Positions 1-9,663 are shown, counted from the stretch's first letter. The stretch: DNA of 64,000 nucleotides from Thermodesulfobacteriota bacterium (GCA_035325995.1 DAOKYU010000002.1:310001-374000); one strand, 5' to 3'. Made by a program: numbers and translations. Notes: generated from the sequence alone by a model not told the origin.

Positions 1-98
1 AGTAATTAATATAAAGTATCCCGCTTAAAATGTCAAGTGCTATTTTCACGCGTGACCCGGAACAATGCAAACCGCCTCGCTCCCTGGGCCGGGCAGGC

Positions 99-2468
99 CT
101 AATACCTGGGGTCGGACGTCCAGACCCAGTCCCTTACCTCGGGCATGTCCTCGCCGTGGGCGCGCACGTACTGCGAGTGCTCTTCGAGCTTCCTCTTGAA
201 GTACTCGATCAGGTCGCCGGACTCGGACTGGAGCCTCCCGGCCCTGTGAAGGGCCTCTATCGCCAGATGGTAGCGGCTCATGCCGTTGCATACGACCATG
301 TCGAACGGGGTCGTCGTCGTGCCCTCCTCGACGTAGCCGCGCACGTGAAAGCGCTCGGCGTTTGGCCTCTTGTAGGCGAGGACGTGAATTACGCGCGGAT
401 ACCCGTGAAAGGCGAACACGACCGGCGCGGTGTCGGTGAACAGCTCGCGGAAGGTCTCCTCGTCGAATCCGTGCGGATGGTGCGAATGGTGGTGGAGCGT
501 CATCAGGTCGGTTACGTTCACTACCCTCACCTTAAGCGCGGGCAGGTGCTTCCGGAGGAGCCACGCCGCAGCCACGGTTTCGAGCGTCGGCACGTCCCCC
601 GCGCATCCGAGGACGACGTCGGGGTCCTTCCCGCCGTCGTTGGACGCCCACTCCCACACGGACGCCCCCCTCCTGCAGTGCTCGACGGCGGTCTCCATGT
701 CCATCCACTGAAGTGCAGGCTGCTTGCCGGCGACGATGACGTTTATGTATCCCTTACTCTTAAGACAGTGGTCCGCCATCGAAATCAGCGAGTTGGCGTC
801 CGGCGGTAGGTATATCCTCACGACAGCCCCCTTCTTCGTCATGACGGAATCTATGAATCCGGGGCCCTGGTGGCTGTAACCGTTGTGGTCCTGCCTCCAC
901 GCGTGCGAGGTGAGGAGGTAATTCAGCGACGCCACAGGCGCCCTCCACGGGAGCTCCGCCGACATCTTTAGCCACTTCGCGTGCTGGTTCATCATCGAAT
1001 CCACAATCGTGGCGAACGCCTCGTAACACGGGAATATGCCGTGCCGGCCGGTTAGCAGGTATCCTTCGAGCCACCCCTGGCACATGTGCTCGCTCAGGAC
1101 TTCTAAAACCCTGCCGTCGGGCGCGATGTGGTCGTCCGTTTCGATGATTCTCTCTACAGAGCACCTGTTCGTCACCTCGAACACCGCGTCCAGCCTGTTA
1201 GAGCTGGTCTCGTCCGGGCAGAAAAGGCGGAAATTGCCCTCTTCTGCGTTGTTCCTGAATATATCGCGGAGAAATTTCCCCAGCTCGCGCGTGGCCTCGG
1301 CCTTCTCCGTGCCGGGCTCTCTCACGACGACGGCGTAATCCCCCAAGTCGGGCATTATGAGCGGCTTTAAAAGCTTGCCGCCGTTCGCGTAGGGGCTCGC
1401 CCCCATGCGCTTGTTGCCGTAAGGCGCGAGCTCGGCAAGCTCCGGTATAAACCGTCCGTCCTCGTCGAAAAGCTCCTCCGGCCTGTAGCTCCTCATCCAT
1501 TCTTCGAGAATCCTGAGGTGCTCCTTGTTTTCCTTGACCTTCGCCACGGGCACCTGGTGCGATCTGAATGTCCCCTCTACCTGTTTCCCGTCTACCACCT
1601 TCGGCCCGGTCCAGCCCTTCGGGGTGCGGAGGATTATCATCGGCCAGTCGTGCCGCCTGCTGAACCCCCTCATGCGGGCGTCCATCTGTATCTTCCTTAT
1701 ATCCAGGTACGAACGGTTGAGCGCGTTGGCAAAGGCCCTGTGCACCTTGAGCGGGTCGTCACCCGCGACGAACCTGACGGCGTACCCGAGCCCCGAGAAG
1801 AGCGCCTTGAGCTCCTTGTCCGTCGAGCGGCCCAGCACCGTAGGCCCCGCTATCTTGTAACAGTTAAGGTGAAGTATCGGGAGCACAGCCCCGTCGCGCA
1901 CCGGGTTTATGAACTTGTTCGACTGCCAGCTCGCCGCGAGCGCCCCCGTCTCGGCCTCGCCGTCTCCAACTACGCAAACCGCCAGGAGCTCGGGGTTGTC
2001 CATCACGGCGCCGTTTGCGTGGGCGAGCGAATAGCCGAGCTCCCCCCCCTCGTTTATCGAGCCCGGCGTCTGAGGCCCGCAGTGGCTCGGGAGCCCCCCG
2101 GGCCACGAGAATTTCTTAAATAGCGTGAGCATCCCGGCTTCGTCCCGTGTAATCTCGGGGTATACCTCCGAAAGCGTGCCTTCCAGGTATGTGTTAGCGA
2201 AGAGTGCCGGGCCTCCATGCCCGGGGCCGGTGACGAAGATCACGTCGCAGTCCCTGTATCTTATCATCCTGTTAAGATGCACGTAGATGAGATTCAGCCC
2301 CGGCACGGTGCCGAAATGCCCGAGCAGTCTCGGCTTTATGTGGTCGGGCTTGAGAGGCTCCCTCAAGAGCGGGTTATCCTGAAGGTATATCTGGCCTACA
2401 GAGAGATAATTGGCCGCGCGCCAGTATTTGTCGATGAGCTCTATCTGCTTCTTGGACAGTTTTTCCAT
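99..2468 (-). CDS. xfp: Phosphoketolase (xylulose-5-P / fructose-6-P)
   Basis: A 789-residue thiamine-diphosphate enzyme, the usual length of the family. It splits xylulose-5-phosphate (and often fructose-6-phosphate) with phosphate to acetyl-phosphate plus a triose or tetrose phosphate in the cytoplasm. Family hallmarks are visible: LGHFGTVPGLNL and VTGPGHGGPA near residues 50-90, SHCGPQTPGSINEGGELGYSL around 125-150, and the ThDP/Mg segment VVGDGEAETGALAASW around 165-180. The ATG at 2468 gives the expected N-terminus. It lies 244 bases downstream of a GH63-like glucosidase on the same strand, which may feed sugar to it. No acetate kinase or phosphotransacetylase is in the window. Substrate preference cannot be read from the sequence. 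Confidence 0.95.
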   Translation of the reverse strand: MEKLSKKQIELIDKYWRAANYLSVGQIYLQDNPLLREPLKPDHIKPRLLGHFGTVPGLNLIYVHLNRMIRYRDCDVIFVTGPGHGGPALFANTYLEGTLSEVYPEITRDEAGMLTLFKKFSWPGGLPSHCGPQTPGSINEGGELGYSLAHANGAVMDNPELLAVCVVGDGEAETGALAASWQSNKFINPVRDGAVLPILHLNCYKIAGPTVLGRSTDKELKALFSGLGYAVRFVAGDDPLKVHRAFANALNRSYLDIRKIQMDARMRGFSRRHDWPMIILRTPKGWTGPKVVDGKQVEGTFRSHQVPVAKVKENKEHLRILEEWMRSYRPEELFDEDGRFIPELAELAPYGNKRMGASPYANGGKLLKPLIMPDLGDYAVVVREPGTEKAEATRELGKFLRDIFRNNAEEGNFRLFCPDETSSNRLDAVFEVTNRCSVERIIETDDHIAPDGRVLEVLSEHMCQGWLEGYLLTGRHGIFPCYEAFATIVDSMMNQHAKWLKMSAELPWRAPVASLNYLLTSHAWRQDHNGYSHQGPGFIDSVMTKKGAVVRIYLPPDANSLISMADHCLKSKGYINVIVAGKQPALQWMDMETAVEHCRRGASVWEWASNDGGKDPDVVLGCAGDVPTLETVAAAWLLRKHLPALKVRVVNVTDLMTLHHHSHHPHGFDEETFRELFTDTAPVVFAFHGYPRVIHVLAYKRPNAERFHVRGYVEEGTTTTPFDMVVCNGMSRYHLAIEALHRAGRLQSESGDLIEYFKRKLEEHSQYVRAHGEDMPEVRDWVWTSDPRY

Positions 2469-2651
2469 ATGAACGTTCGCCTTTTTGTCGGGATTCCTCC
2501 CTGCTTCTACTTACAAGATTATCGCATCATACCGGGACGGCAAAGCCCTATTTAAAATGTCCGGGCGGCATATGGTGGTCTATAGAAAATGCCTGGAATA
2601 TCGGCCGGTGGCGGCTTGGGCGGAAGCCCACCGGCGTAAACGTGAACGCTC

Positions 2652-2683
2652 CCGGGCGGGGGCTGAGCCCGGCGCCCGCCCGG
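2652..2683 (-). terminator. GC-rich stem-loop after the glucosidase gene
   Basis: Nine-base arms CCGGGCGGG and CCCGCCCGG enclose a smaller GGC-TGA-GCC hairpin, about 30 bases past the stop codon of the minus-strand glucosidase. There is no U tract, so this is at best a non-canonical terminator or a transcript-stabilising hairpin. Confidence 0.35.
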
Positions 2684-2712
2684 CCGGAAAACCGGAACGG
2701 CCGCCCTTTCTT

Positions 2713-5394
2713 CTAGACTTCGTCTATCGAGCCGTATTCACTCGACTGTAGTATGAGCTTGGCGACGAGCCCTGTCCACCCCGTCTGATGACTCGCCCCT
2801 ATGCCCGCACCGTCGTCACCGTTGAAGTATTCGTAGAAGAGGAGATAATCCCTCCACGCCGGGTCATTCCGGAATTTTTCGGCGCCGCCGAAAACGGCCC
2901 TCCCGCCGTCACTCTCCTTCTTGAATATGCGTATCAGCCTGTGCGCTATCTCGTTCGATACCTCCCAGAGATTCATATGCTTCCCGGAGCCCGTCGGGCA
3001 CTCGACCTTGAAATCGTCACCTAGATAATAATGGAATTTCTGAAGCGCTTCTATAAGGAGAAAGTTCACGGGAAACCACACCGGTCCGCGCCAGTTCGAG
3101 TTCCCTCCGAAAAGTCCGCTCGAAGATTCGGCCGGCTCGTACCTGACGCAGTACTCCTCGCCGTTGGTCTTGAAGTAGTAGGGATTTTCGAGATGATATT
3201 TCGAAAGCGCCCTTATGCCGTAGGGGCTGAAGAACTCGCTCTCGTCCAGCATCTTCTCGAGAATCTGCTTCAGCTTCTCCTTATCCACGATGGACAGTAT
3301 CCTTCTCTCGCCGACGCCTTTTTCTATCATGGATGCGACGTTTTTCGCGAGGTCCGGCCTGTTTTCGATAAACCAGGTCATCCTTCTATGGAATCCTTCG
3401 AGCTGCTCCAACGTCTCCGGCTCTATAGTCTCTATCGCGTACAGCGGTATCAGCCCTACCATCGACCTCAGCTTCATCGGTACGTGAGAGCCGTTCGGGA
3501 GATGGAGGACGTCGTAATAGAATTTATCGTTCGGGTCCCATAGCCCGTCGTGCCCCATGTCGGGGAGGTTTATGGCGCGCGCTATGTACAGGAAGTGCTC
3601 GTAGAACTTGCTCGCGATGTCCTCGTAACTGGGATCGACCTTGGCGAGCTCGATGGCTATCGCCAGCATGTTCAGGCTGTACATGCCCATCCAGCTCGTG
3701 CCGTCCGCCTGCTCGAGCACGACGCCGGAAGGAAGCTGGGCGTTCCTGTCGAATACGCCTATATTGTCGAGACCGAGAAAGCCGCCCTCGAAGACGTTCT
3801 TTCCCCCGGCGTCTTTCCTGTTCACCCACCAGGTGAAATTAAGCAGAAGCTTCTGGAAGACGCGTTCGAGGAAGAGAAGATCGCGCCGCCCGTACATCTT
3901 GTACTCGATGTTGTACACCCTCCACGCGGCCCACGCGTGAACGGGAGGGTTCACGTCGCCGAAGGCCCACTCGTATGCGGGTATCTGGCCGTTGGGGTGC
4001 ATGTACCATTCCCTCGTAAGGAGCACCAGCTGCCGCTTGGCGAACTCGGGGTCTATCATGGCGAAATTCACCGTGTGGAACGCGAGGTCCCACGCCGCGA
4101 ACCACGGATACTCCCACGTGTCCGGCATCGACAGCACGTCGTCGTTGTAAAGGTGTATCCACTTGTGATTGCGGCCGGTCCTTCTCGACTCCGGCGGGGG
4201 AGGGTAGGCGGGGTCGCCCTTCAGCCAGTCGTTTATCACATAGTAGTAGAACTGCTTCGTCCACAGCATCCCGGCGAATGCCTGGCGCTGCACGTTCCTG
4301 AGATCGTCGGGCATGGGGTCGGGCGATATCCTCCGGTAAAACTCGTCGGCTTCGGCCATGCGCCTCTGAAAGATATCCTCGAACCCGGCTCCGAACGGGT
4401 CTTTCATGCCGGGCTCGTCCGTGAGCCTGAGCCTCACGGTAATGGACTTCCCCGGGGGCACGGCGAGTACGTAATGCGCCGCCATCTTCGTCCCGACGTT
4501 TCCGGGGTTGACGGCCGCCTCGTTGCCGGAAACCACGTAATCGTTGATCCCGTCCTTCACGTACGGCGAGGGGTTCGGGATGCCGAAAAGCCTCTCGAAG
4601 TTTGTTTCGTTCTCGGTGAAGAGGAGCTTTCCCGGCGCGTCGCAGTAGAGCCATCTCTTTTCCAGCGTAGGGTGGTCCGCCTCGACGACCTTCACGCCGC
4701 CCGCGCCGCTCGCCTCTCTCAATATCGGCTTCTTGTCGTCCCCTTTCCAGCTCCACGTGTTCCTGAACCATAGCGTAGGCAGGAGGTGGAGACCGGCCTC
4801 TTCCGGCGCGTGGTTCACTACCGTGAGCTTCACCAATACATCCTCGGGCGTACCCTTCGCATACTCTACGAATATGTCGAAGTACCTGTCGTCGTCGAAT
4901 ATCCCGGTGTCTATGAGCTCGTACTCCGATTCCGTGCGGGATCTTCTCCGGTTCGTCTCGACGAGGTCGCTGTAGGGATAGGCCGCCTGGGGATATTTAT
5001 ACAGGCATTTCATGTACGCGTGCGACGGCGTGTTGTCGAGAAAATAATAGTATTCCTTTACGTCCTCTCCGTGGTTGCCCTCGTTCCCCGTAAGGCCGAA
5101 GAGCCTTTCCTTGAGTATGGGGTCCTTCCCGTTCCAGAGGGCGATTGCGAAACATAACCTCTCGTGATTGTCCGTTATCCCGGCTATCCCGTCCTCGCCC
5201 CACCTGTATGCGCGCGAGCGCGCGTGGTCGTGGGGCAGATATTCCCAGGCGGTGCCGTCCGGGCTGTAGTCCTCCCTGACGGTGCCCCATTGCCTCTCGC
5301 TCAGGTAAGGGCCCCAGCGCTCCCAGTACGCTTTTTTGTCTCTGTTCTCTTCGAGTCTCTTTTCTTCCGCTGTCTGTTTAGGGGGTGTAGTCAT
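2713..5394 (-). CDS. GH63-like glucosidase (MGH1-type glycoside hydrolase)
   Basis: An 893-residue protein without signal peptide or membrane segment, so probably cytoplasmic. The first ~350 residues look like a beta-sandwich domain (REDYSPDGTAWEYLPHDHARSR, then many short strands). The C-terminal half is an (alpha/alpha)6 barrel of the GH63/mannosyl-oligosaccharide-glucosidase type. Segments such as TWEYPWFAAWDLAFHTVNFA, NGQIPAYEWAFGDVNPPVHA, LDNIGVFDR and GNSNWRGPVWFPVNFLLIEAL carry the acidic residues expected in this fold. Bacterial relatives act on alpha-linked glucosides or glycerate glycosides; the substrate here is unknown. The start is the ATG at 5394, with no clear ribosome site. 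Family is confident, substrate is not. Confidence 0.8.
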   Translation of the reverse strand: MTTPPKQTAEEKRLEENRDKKAYWERWGPYLSERQWGTVREDYSPDGTAWEYLPHDHARSRAYRWGEDGIAGITDNHERLCFAIALWNGKDPILKERLFGLTGNEGNHGEDVKEYYYFLDNTPSHAYMKCLYKYPQAAYPYSDLVETNRRRSRTESEYELIDTGIFDDDRYFDIFVEYAKGTPEDVLVKLTVVNHAPEEAGLHLLPTLWFRNTWSWKGDDKKPILREASGAGGVKVVEADHPTLEKRWLYCDAPGKLLFTENETNFERLFGIPNPSPYVKDGINDYVVSGNEAAVNPGNVGTKMAAHYVLAVPPGKSITVRLRLTDEPGMKDPFGAGFEDIFQRRMAEADEFYRRISPDPMPDDLRNVQRQAFAGMLWTKQFYYYVINDWLKGDPAYPPPPESRRTGRNHKWIHLYNDDVLSMPDTWEYPWFAAWDLAFHTVNFAMIDPEFAKRQLVLLTREWYMHPNGQIPAYEWAFGDVNPPVHAWAAWRVYNIEYKMYGRRDLLFLERVFQKLLLNFTWWVNRKDAGGKNVFEGGFLGLDNIGVFDRNAQLPSGVVLEQADGTSWMGMYSLNMLAIAIELAKVDPSYEDIASKFYEHFLYIARAINLPDMGHDGLWDPNDKFYYDVLHLPNGSHVPMKLRSMVGLIPLYAIETIEPETLEQLEGFHRRMTWFIENRPDLAKNVASMIEKGVGERRILSIVDKEKLKQILEKMLDESEFFSPYGIRALSKYHLENPYYFKTNGEEYCVRYEPAESSSGLFGGNSNWRGPVWFPVNFLLIEALQKFHYYLGDDFKVECPTGSGKHMNLWEVSNEIAHRLIRIFKKESDGGRAVFGGAEKFRNDPAWRDYLLFYEYFNGDDGAGIGASHQTGWTGLVAKLILQSSEYGSIDEV

Positions 5395-5777
5395 CGGGGT
5401 AGGGAGCTCCGGCGGACGTTCGAATGCGTCCTGTATCGGCGAGCCCCGTTAATCCTCCTTGGTATTTCCGGGCCACGTGTCCGGGACTTTCCGCAACCTG
5501 ATCGGCCGGGACACGGATGAATACAATTTTACTTCACCCTGCGTGTTTTGAAAAATAAGCGGGAAATTTTCGAGCTGCGTCTTTCACCGGGAAAACAGGG
5601 AGGGAGCGCACGACGGACACGCCACACGTTACGTGAGCGCACGGGGCACAGCGCTGCCAAGGTTTGGCCGGGAAACGAGAACCAGGAATGAGGGCGAAAT
5701 CTTCCCGGGGTTCCCGGGATTCACTCGACCTACATCTGCCTTCAGGCAGCCTGACGCACGGTGCGAAGAACCCTCGT
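5395..5777. other. Intergenic, no gene recognised
   Basis: This holds the leader of the glucosidase gene (transcribed leftward from about 5400) and the 3' side of the DUF2934 gene. Open frames here lack ribosome sites and protein-like composition. No repeat or convincing promoter was seen. Confidence 0.5.
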
Positions 5778-6035
5778 CTAAGCCTTCTTCTTGCCCTTTA
5801 CGATCTTTTCGGCTTCCAGCCAGTGCTCGATATCTCTCCCCGTTTCCCTGCCCCTCGATTCGAATATCTCGTAGGCCTTTTTGGCGATCCTCTCGTAGAG
5901 CGATTCCTGGGTTTCGGGGGCCGGCGCCGGCTTGACCGCGGTCTTCCTTACCACTGTCTTCTTCTCCGCGGGCTTTTTCGCCGCCGTCTTTTTCGGAGCA
6001 GCTTTCTTGGGGGTGGATTCTTTTTTAGTCGCCAT
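5778..6035 (-). CDS. DUF2934-type small protein with Lys/Ala-rich tail
   Basis: 85 residues from the ATG at 6035, which follows the purine-rich stretch CAAGGAGATCG. A longer reading from 6056 would add seven residues (MPARRSH) and bury that ribosome site. Residues 1-45 are low-complexity Lys/Ala/Pro (repeats of PKKAA, KKTAAKK, KKPAEKK), resembling histone H1-like tails. The rest, ESLYERIAKKAYEIFESRG followed by RDIEHWLEAEKIV, matches the DUF2934 helix pair (A-Y-x-x-[WF]-x-x-RG ... D-W-x-x-A-E). The basic tail suggests binding to nucleic acid or another polyanion; this is inference. It appears monocistronic. Confidence 0.75.
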   Translation of the reverse strand: MATKKESTPKKAAPKKTAAKKPAEKKTVVRKTAVKPAPAPETQESLYERIAKKAYEIFESRGRETGRDIEHWLEAEKIVKGKKKA

Positions 6036-6252
6036 ATGCGATCTCCTTGCAGGCACGATAAAATAAGGACTTGCCTATTATTTTACAAGAATATATCAAC
6101 TGTTGGCGGCTGTCATCCGCCGCGAAAAAATAATGGATGGAATGCGCTTCCGGTTCGTGCGAAGGGAATTCCGCCCCCCCTTTTTGTCGAGGAGGGCGGA
6201 ACGGTCTTACAGTGGATTTCTCCCGGCCGATCGCTGGCGCGGAGAATCGGTC

Positions 6253-8160
6253 TTATTGGTTGCCGAGGCCCGCTTTGGCCTGCTCGTTTCTTTCTTCTAT
6301 ATCCCGCCTCAGTTCCGCTACGCCTTCCTGTATCTTCTCTTCCACCCACTTCACGTAATTAGGATGAGGCGCGAATCCCGAGCCGAGCTTGTACTCGAGC
6401 CCTTCGAGATACTTTCTCTCGTGCCCTTCGCCGGTGGTCCTGACGGGGATGACGATTGCGGTGCCGCCGTCGGCATTAGCCTCTTCCACCATTCCGCGTA
6501 TAACCTCCACGGATTTTTCGCGCTTGTCCGGCCAGTCCTCTCTCCACGTGTAGTACTTGACGTCCCTGTACTTAACCGGGCTGCCGGACTGTATGTGCTC
6601 TGCGATCGTCTTGAGGTTATTCATCCAGTAGTCGTTTGCCTGGTCGCTCTCCGTGCCGTGGCTTAGCAGTATAACGGTCTCCTTCGACGGGTCCGTGCTG
6701 AGCTCCTTCGCCCTGTCGGCCATAGCCTCGGCGAGTAACGGGTGCGCCTCTATTCCGCCGAGCGTCACGAATACGGCGTCGCTCGCTATCCTCGACGAGC
6801 CTCCGTGTCCATGCCCGTGGCCATGTCCGTGTCCGCCGCCGTGCCCTCCGTGACCGCTGTCGGCGGCCTGGCCGCTTCCGTGGCTCGCGCTTCCATGAGC
6901 GTCGCCGTGCGCGTCACCATGGCCGGCCGAAGCGTGCTGCGCATATCTCGACTCCTTCTCTTCCGTGAGCCCGAGCATCTGCTCCGTGCCCTTCTTGAAG
7001 CTCGATTCGAGGGAGAAAACCCTCAAGACGACTATGCCTTTCGCGCCCCTTTCCTCGAGCCTTCTGACGGCCGGCTCGACTACGTCTATCTCGCTCATGC
7101 TGAACGCATCCTCGAACATGTATTTGTCCCTGAGCTCGTCGATTGCCGTGCTCATGGCGTGATTCCAGTTATAGTCCGACCCGTGCGGCATGTATACGAC
7201 GCCGATTTCGTCGTCCTCCAGCGGGAGCCTTTCATTCGCCTCTTTCCTGAACCAGAGCGTAACGTATTCGTGCGGCGTAACGTCCTTCCCGTCATAGACC
7301 GCGCCCGGATACTTGGCCAGGCTGCCCTTGAGCATGTTCCACTCGCTCATCATGCCGGTGAGCTTCATGGCTAGGTTGAAGGGAACCACCACCGCGCGTC
7401 CGCCGTTTTTCGTGCTCTCGGCTATCGTCTTGTGGAGGTCGGCCATCCCCGCGCCGTGAAGCTCGTCGTCTGCCTCCCAGCTATACAGCACGACGACGGC
7501 GGTGTTCTTGAACCCGAGGCCCGTGTTCGCCCCTGCGACGATCCTTTCGAGGTCCGCCTTTATCGCCTGCGCGCTGTCGGTGTCCATCGCACCGGAGCCC
7601 ACGACTACCAGCGTTTCTCCCGAGGGGTTTACGCTCAGCGCCGACGCCCTGTCGATGAGTATCTCTTCGGCGAGGTAGCTCTGTCCGAAGTTCTCCGCTA
7701 TTGCTATAGACGCATTCCCCTTATAGGTCTTTAGCGCCTCGACGCCGTTTTTATACTTCGAGTCGGAGCTCGAAAGAAAGAACGGAACCACCCATATCGT
7801 ATTCACGTTCCTGGCCTCCAGGTTCGCGAGCGCCTCGCGTACGTTCTTCTCGAAATCCTCTCCCGTTACGAAAGCGAGCTCGGCTGTGTAGTCCTTGCCG
7901 AAGTCTTCGAAGGCGGCCCTCGTCTCTTCGTTCCCCGAAAATCCCCTGTCCGGCACGAGAGCGAGAAACCCTATGCCGGCCTCGGCCGCATCGGCCTCGG
8001 GGGAAGCGGTGGGTGAAGCCGTCGGGGCCTCGCCCGCCGCCTGCGTCGCGGCCGCCGGCGCATTGCCGCCCGATTCGGGCTCCGTCTCCCCGCTGCAGGC
8101 GTAGACGCAGAAGGCTGCCGCAATCGCGGTGAATAACGTTAACATGTATTTTGCATTCAT
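6253..8160 (-). CDS. Lipoprotein with tandem CbiX/class II chelatase-like modules and His-rich linker
   Basis: 635 residues with a lipoprotein signal (hydrophobic 5-20, cleavage before Cys22) and an Ala/Thr/Pro linker to about residue 60. Four repeated alpha/beta modules follow, starting near residues 62, 181, 318 and 494. They resemble CbiX sirohydrochlorin cobaltochelatase half-domains, so probably make two bilobal chelatase folds. Only modules three and four keep a HG motif at the active-site position (H326-G327 in MPHGS, H501-G502 in LLSHGTE); modules one and two have lost it. Residues 409-453 are a His/Gly-rich metal-binding linker (HGHGHGHGH). A signal peptide puts a normally cytoplasmic fold outside the inner membrane. 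A TATAAT-like box lies at 8193-8198 (minus). The gene follows a heme-type receptor/HmuY pair, separated from it by a terminator. A role in tetrapyrrole metal exchange or metal storage is inference. Confidence 0.75.
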   Translation of the reverse strand: MNAKYMLTLFTAIAAAFCVYACSGETEPESGGNAPAAATQAAGEAPTASPTASPEADAAEAGIGFLALVPDRGFSGNEETRAAFEDFGKDYTAELAFVTGEDFEKNVREALANLEARNVNTIWVVPFFLSSSDSKYKNGVEALKTYKGNASIAIAENFGQSYLAEEILIDRASALSVNPSGETLVVVGSGAMDTDSAQAIKADLERIVAGANTGLGFKNTAVVVLYSWEADDELHGAGMADLHKTIAESTKNGGRAVVVPFNLAMKLTGMMSEWNMLKGSLAKYPGAVYDGKDVTPHEYVTLWFRKEANERLPLEDDEIGVVYMPHGSDYNWNHAMSTAIDELRDKYMFEDAFSMSEIDVVEPAVRRLEERGAKGIVVLRVFSLESSFKKGTEQMLGLTEEKESRYAQHASAGHGDAHGDAHGSASHGSGQAADSGHGGHGGGHGHGHGHGHGGSSRIASDAVFVTLGGIEAHPLLAEAMADRAKELSTDPSKETVILLSHGTESDQANDYWMNNLKTIAEHIQSGSPVKYRDVKYYTWREDWPDKREKSVEVIRGMVEEANADGGTAIVIPVRTTGEGHERKYLEGLEYKLGSGFAPHPNYVKWVEEKIQEGVAELRRDIEERNEQAKAGLGNQ

Positions 8161-8359
8161 TTGATTTACACCCTCACAATTGTTTTATCTGTATTATAGC
8201 TTTTGCTGTTCTGTATATGCACTCTCCGGGAAATAGCGCCGGGCCAGTTTGTCCGTGGCCGCGGCATCCCTCCGGCGCTGAGTACCTTGATTTACTCCCC
8301 ATCCCGCTGTTGTCTGATACGTGCAAGAAAAGACTGCCCCGGAATACCATGCGCCGGTT

Positions 8360-8391
8360 AAAAATGCGGGGCCCGGCAGCGGGGCCCCGCA
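8360..8391 (-). terminator. Rho-independent terminator of the receptor/HmuY operon
   Basis: On the minus strand a perfect 10-base GC stem (TGCGGGGCCC at 8365-8374 with GGGCCCCGCA at 8382-8391, 7-base loop) is followed at once by five U (8360-8364). It lies 22 bases past the HmuY-like stop codon and separates that operon from the chelatase-like lipoprotein gene. Confidence 0.8.
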
Positions 8392-8412
8392 CCGTCATTT
8401 ACGAATTATCGT

Positions 8413-9663
8413 TTACGGGAATACCTTTTCGAATATTACCGTATACCATCCGCTCTGAGTCGTCTGCGGGTGATAGTAGCTCTGTATCTGGAGCTTGTAT
8501 ATCTCGCCCTCGGACTGAATCAGGTAGACCCTGTAGTTCGGCCAGATCTGGTGGTCGTTTCCGGTAAGGTTGTAGGCATACCAGATCGAGTCGATGAATA
8601 TGCCGCCGGCCGAATCCGTGAAGTAGAACGGGATCTGGCTCGGATCCGCCCCGTTGGTAAAGGCATCCGGCTCGTTTCCTATGGGGAACGCACCGCCCGC
8701 CCCCGGTCCGCTGAGGCCGCCGTTCGTATACATGCTGAAGAGCCTCGTCGCCGGGTCGTACCCTACGCGAAGGTCCCAGCCCGCGCTCGAGGTTACAGGA
8801 GCGAGCGTTTCGTAATCGAAATAAACCGAACCGCCGCCTTCGGGTATCTCGAACGTACCCGTGTGCGGAGTCGTAAAGCTCGTTTCCCCCGCATTCTGAA
8901 TGACGGATTCGACGGTTATGTAGAATATCTGCTCCGTGGCTCCGTATGTAATATCGGTCACATGGAATTTAATGTAAGCCTCGCCGGTGTCGCTCTTTAC
9001 TATCCACCAGTTGTCCGGATTGGCCGATACGGTGTGAGTCGTGAAGTCGTAGAGCCACCACCCTTCGGCTGTACCGTCGCCCACTATGACCAGGGACGGG
9101 ACGTCCGACGTGAATACCGAGGCGTCCGGGTTGCCTTCTCCGTCCAGCGGTACGTCGCTCGAAGTAATGATTTCGAAGTCCTCTAGCTCCGAGTCGGCCG
9201 TGGCCGAGGCGAACCAGTCGAATATGGCGTCGCCGTTAGCGTCGTAGGCTTCCGAGTTGTTGCCCGTAAAGAATCCGCTGACGCTGCCCGGTCCGGATAC
9301 GCCGCCGTTGAGGATTACCGTCGATCTCTTAAACCCTATGTCCCAGTTAGTCGAATCCTGCGCCTGTGCGTCCGTAAGGTCCACGACCTCTCCCGCGGAA
9401 AGATCGAGATAGGTGTACTTGTTTGCGGGGTCCTCGGGGCCTGCGCTTACTCCTCCCGCTGTGGCGTCGATGAGAAGAGAGATGGTTTCATTGCTGCCTC
9501 CTCCTCCGTCTCCGCCGTCCCCGCCATCGCCGCCGCCGTTGCCACCACCGCCACCGCCGTTACTGCCTCCTCCGCCCCCTCCGCCCCCTCCGCAGCCTCC
9601 CATGAGACCGAAGGACAGGACCACTACCAAAATCAATGGAAAGATAGTTTTAAATACCTTCAT
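8413..9663 (-). CDS. Two-domain HmuY-like heme-binding lipoprotein
   Basis: 416 residues from the ATG at 9663, preceded by a textbook ribosome site (AAGGAGG, 7-base spacing). A longer open frame runs upstream into the receptor gene and is rejected. The signal peptide ends in LMGGC, a lipobox. Residues 24-55 are nearly pure Gly with a few Asn/Asp/Ser, a flexible tether. Two HmuY-type beta domains follow, each with a WD[IL].F/VGY phrase and a NGG-SGPG phrase (STNWDIGFKRS...NGGVSGPGS and SSAGWDLRVGYD...NGGLSGPGAGG). HmuY proteins take heme from host carriers and hand it to a TonB receptor. The receptor gene ends 11 bases upstream, so the two are co-transcribed. Heme as ligand is inferred from family and partner. 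Confidence 0.82.
   Translation of the reverse strand: MKVFKTIFPLILVVVLSFGLMGGCGGGGGGGGGSNGGGGGGNGGGDGGDGGDGGGGSNETISLLIDATAGGVSAGPEDPANKYTYLDLSAGEVVDLTDAQAQDSTNWDIGFKRSTVILNGGVSGPGSVSGFFTGNNSEAYDANGDAIFDWFASATADSELEDFEIITSSDVPLDGEGNPDASVFTSDVPSLVIVGDGTAEGWWLYDFTTHTVSANPDNWWIVKSDTGEAYIKFHVTDITYGATEQIFYITVESVIQNAGETSFTTPHTGTFEIPEGGGSVYFDYETLAPVTSSAGWDLRVGYDPATRLFSMYTNGGLSGPGAGGAFPIGNEPDAFTNGADPSQIPFYFTDSAGGIFIDSIWYAYNLTGNDHQIWPNYRVYLIQSEGEIYKLQIQSYYHPQTTQSGWYTVIFEKVFP

Noticed and set aside
3550..4773. A 407-codon open frame on the plus strand opposite the glucosidase gene
   Set aside because: It mirrors a well-supported GH63-like gene, is Arg/Val/Pro-rich and low in protein-like motifs. High G+C gives long antisense frames.
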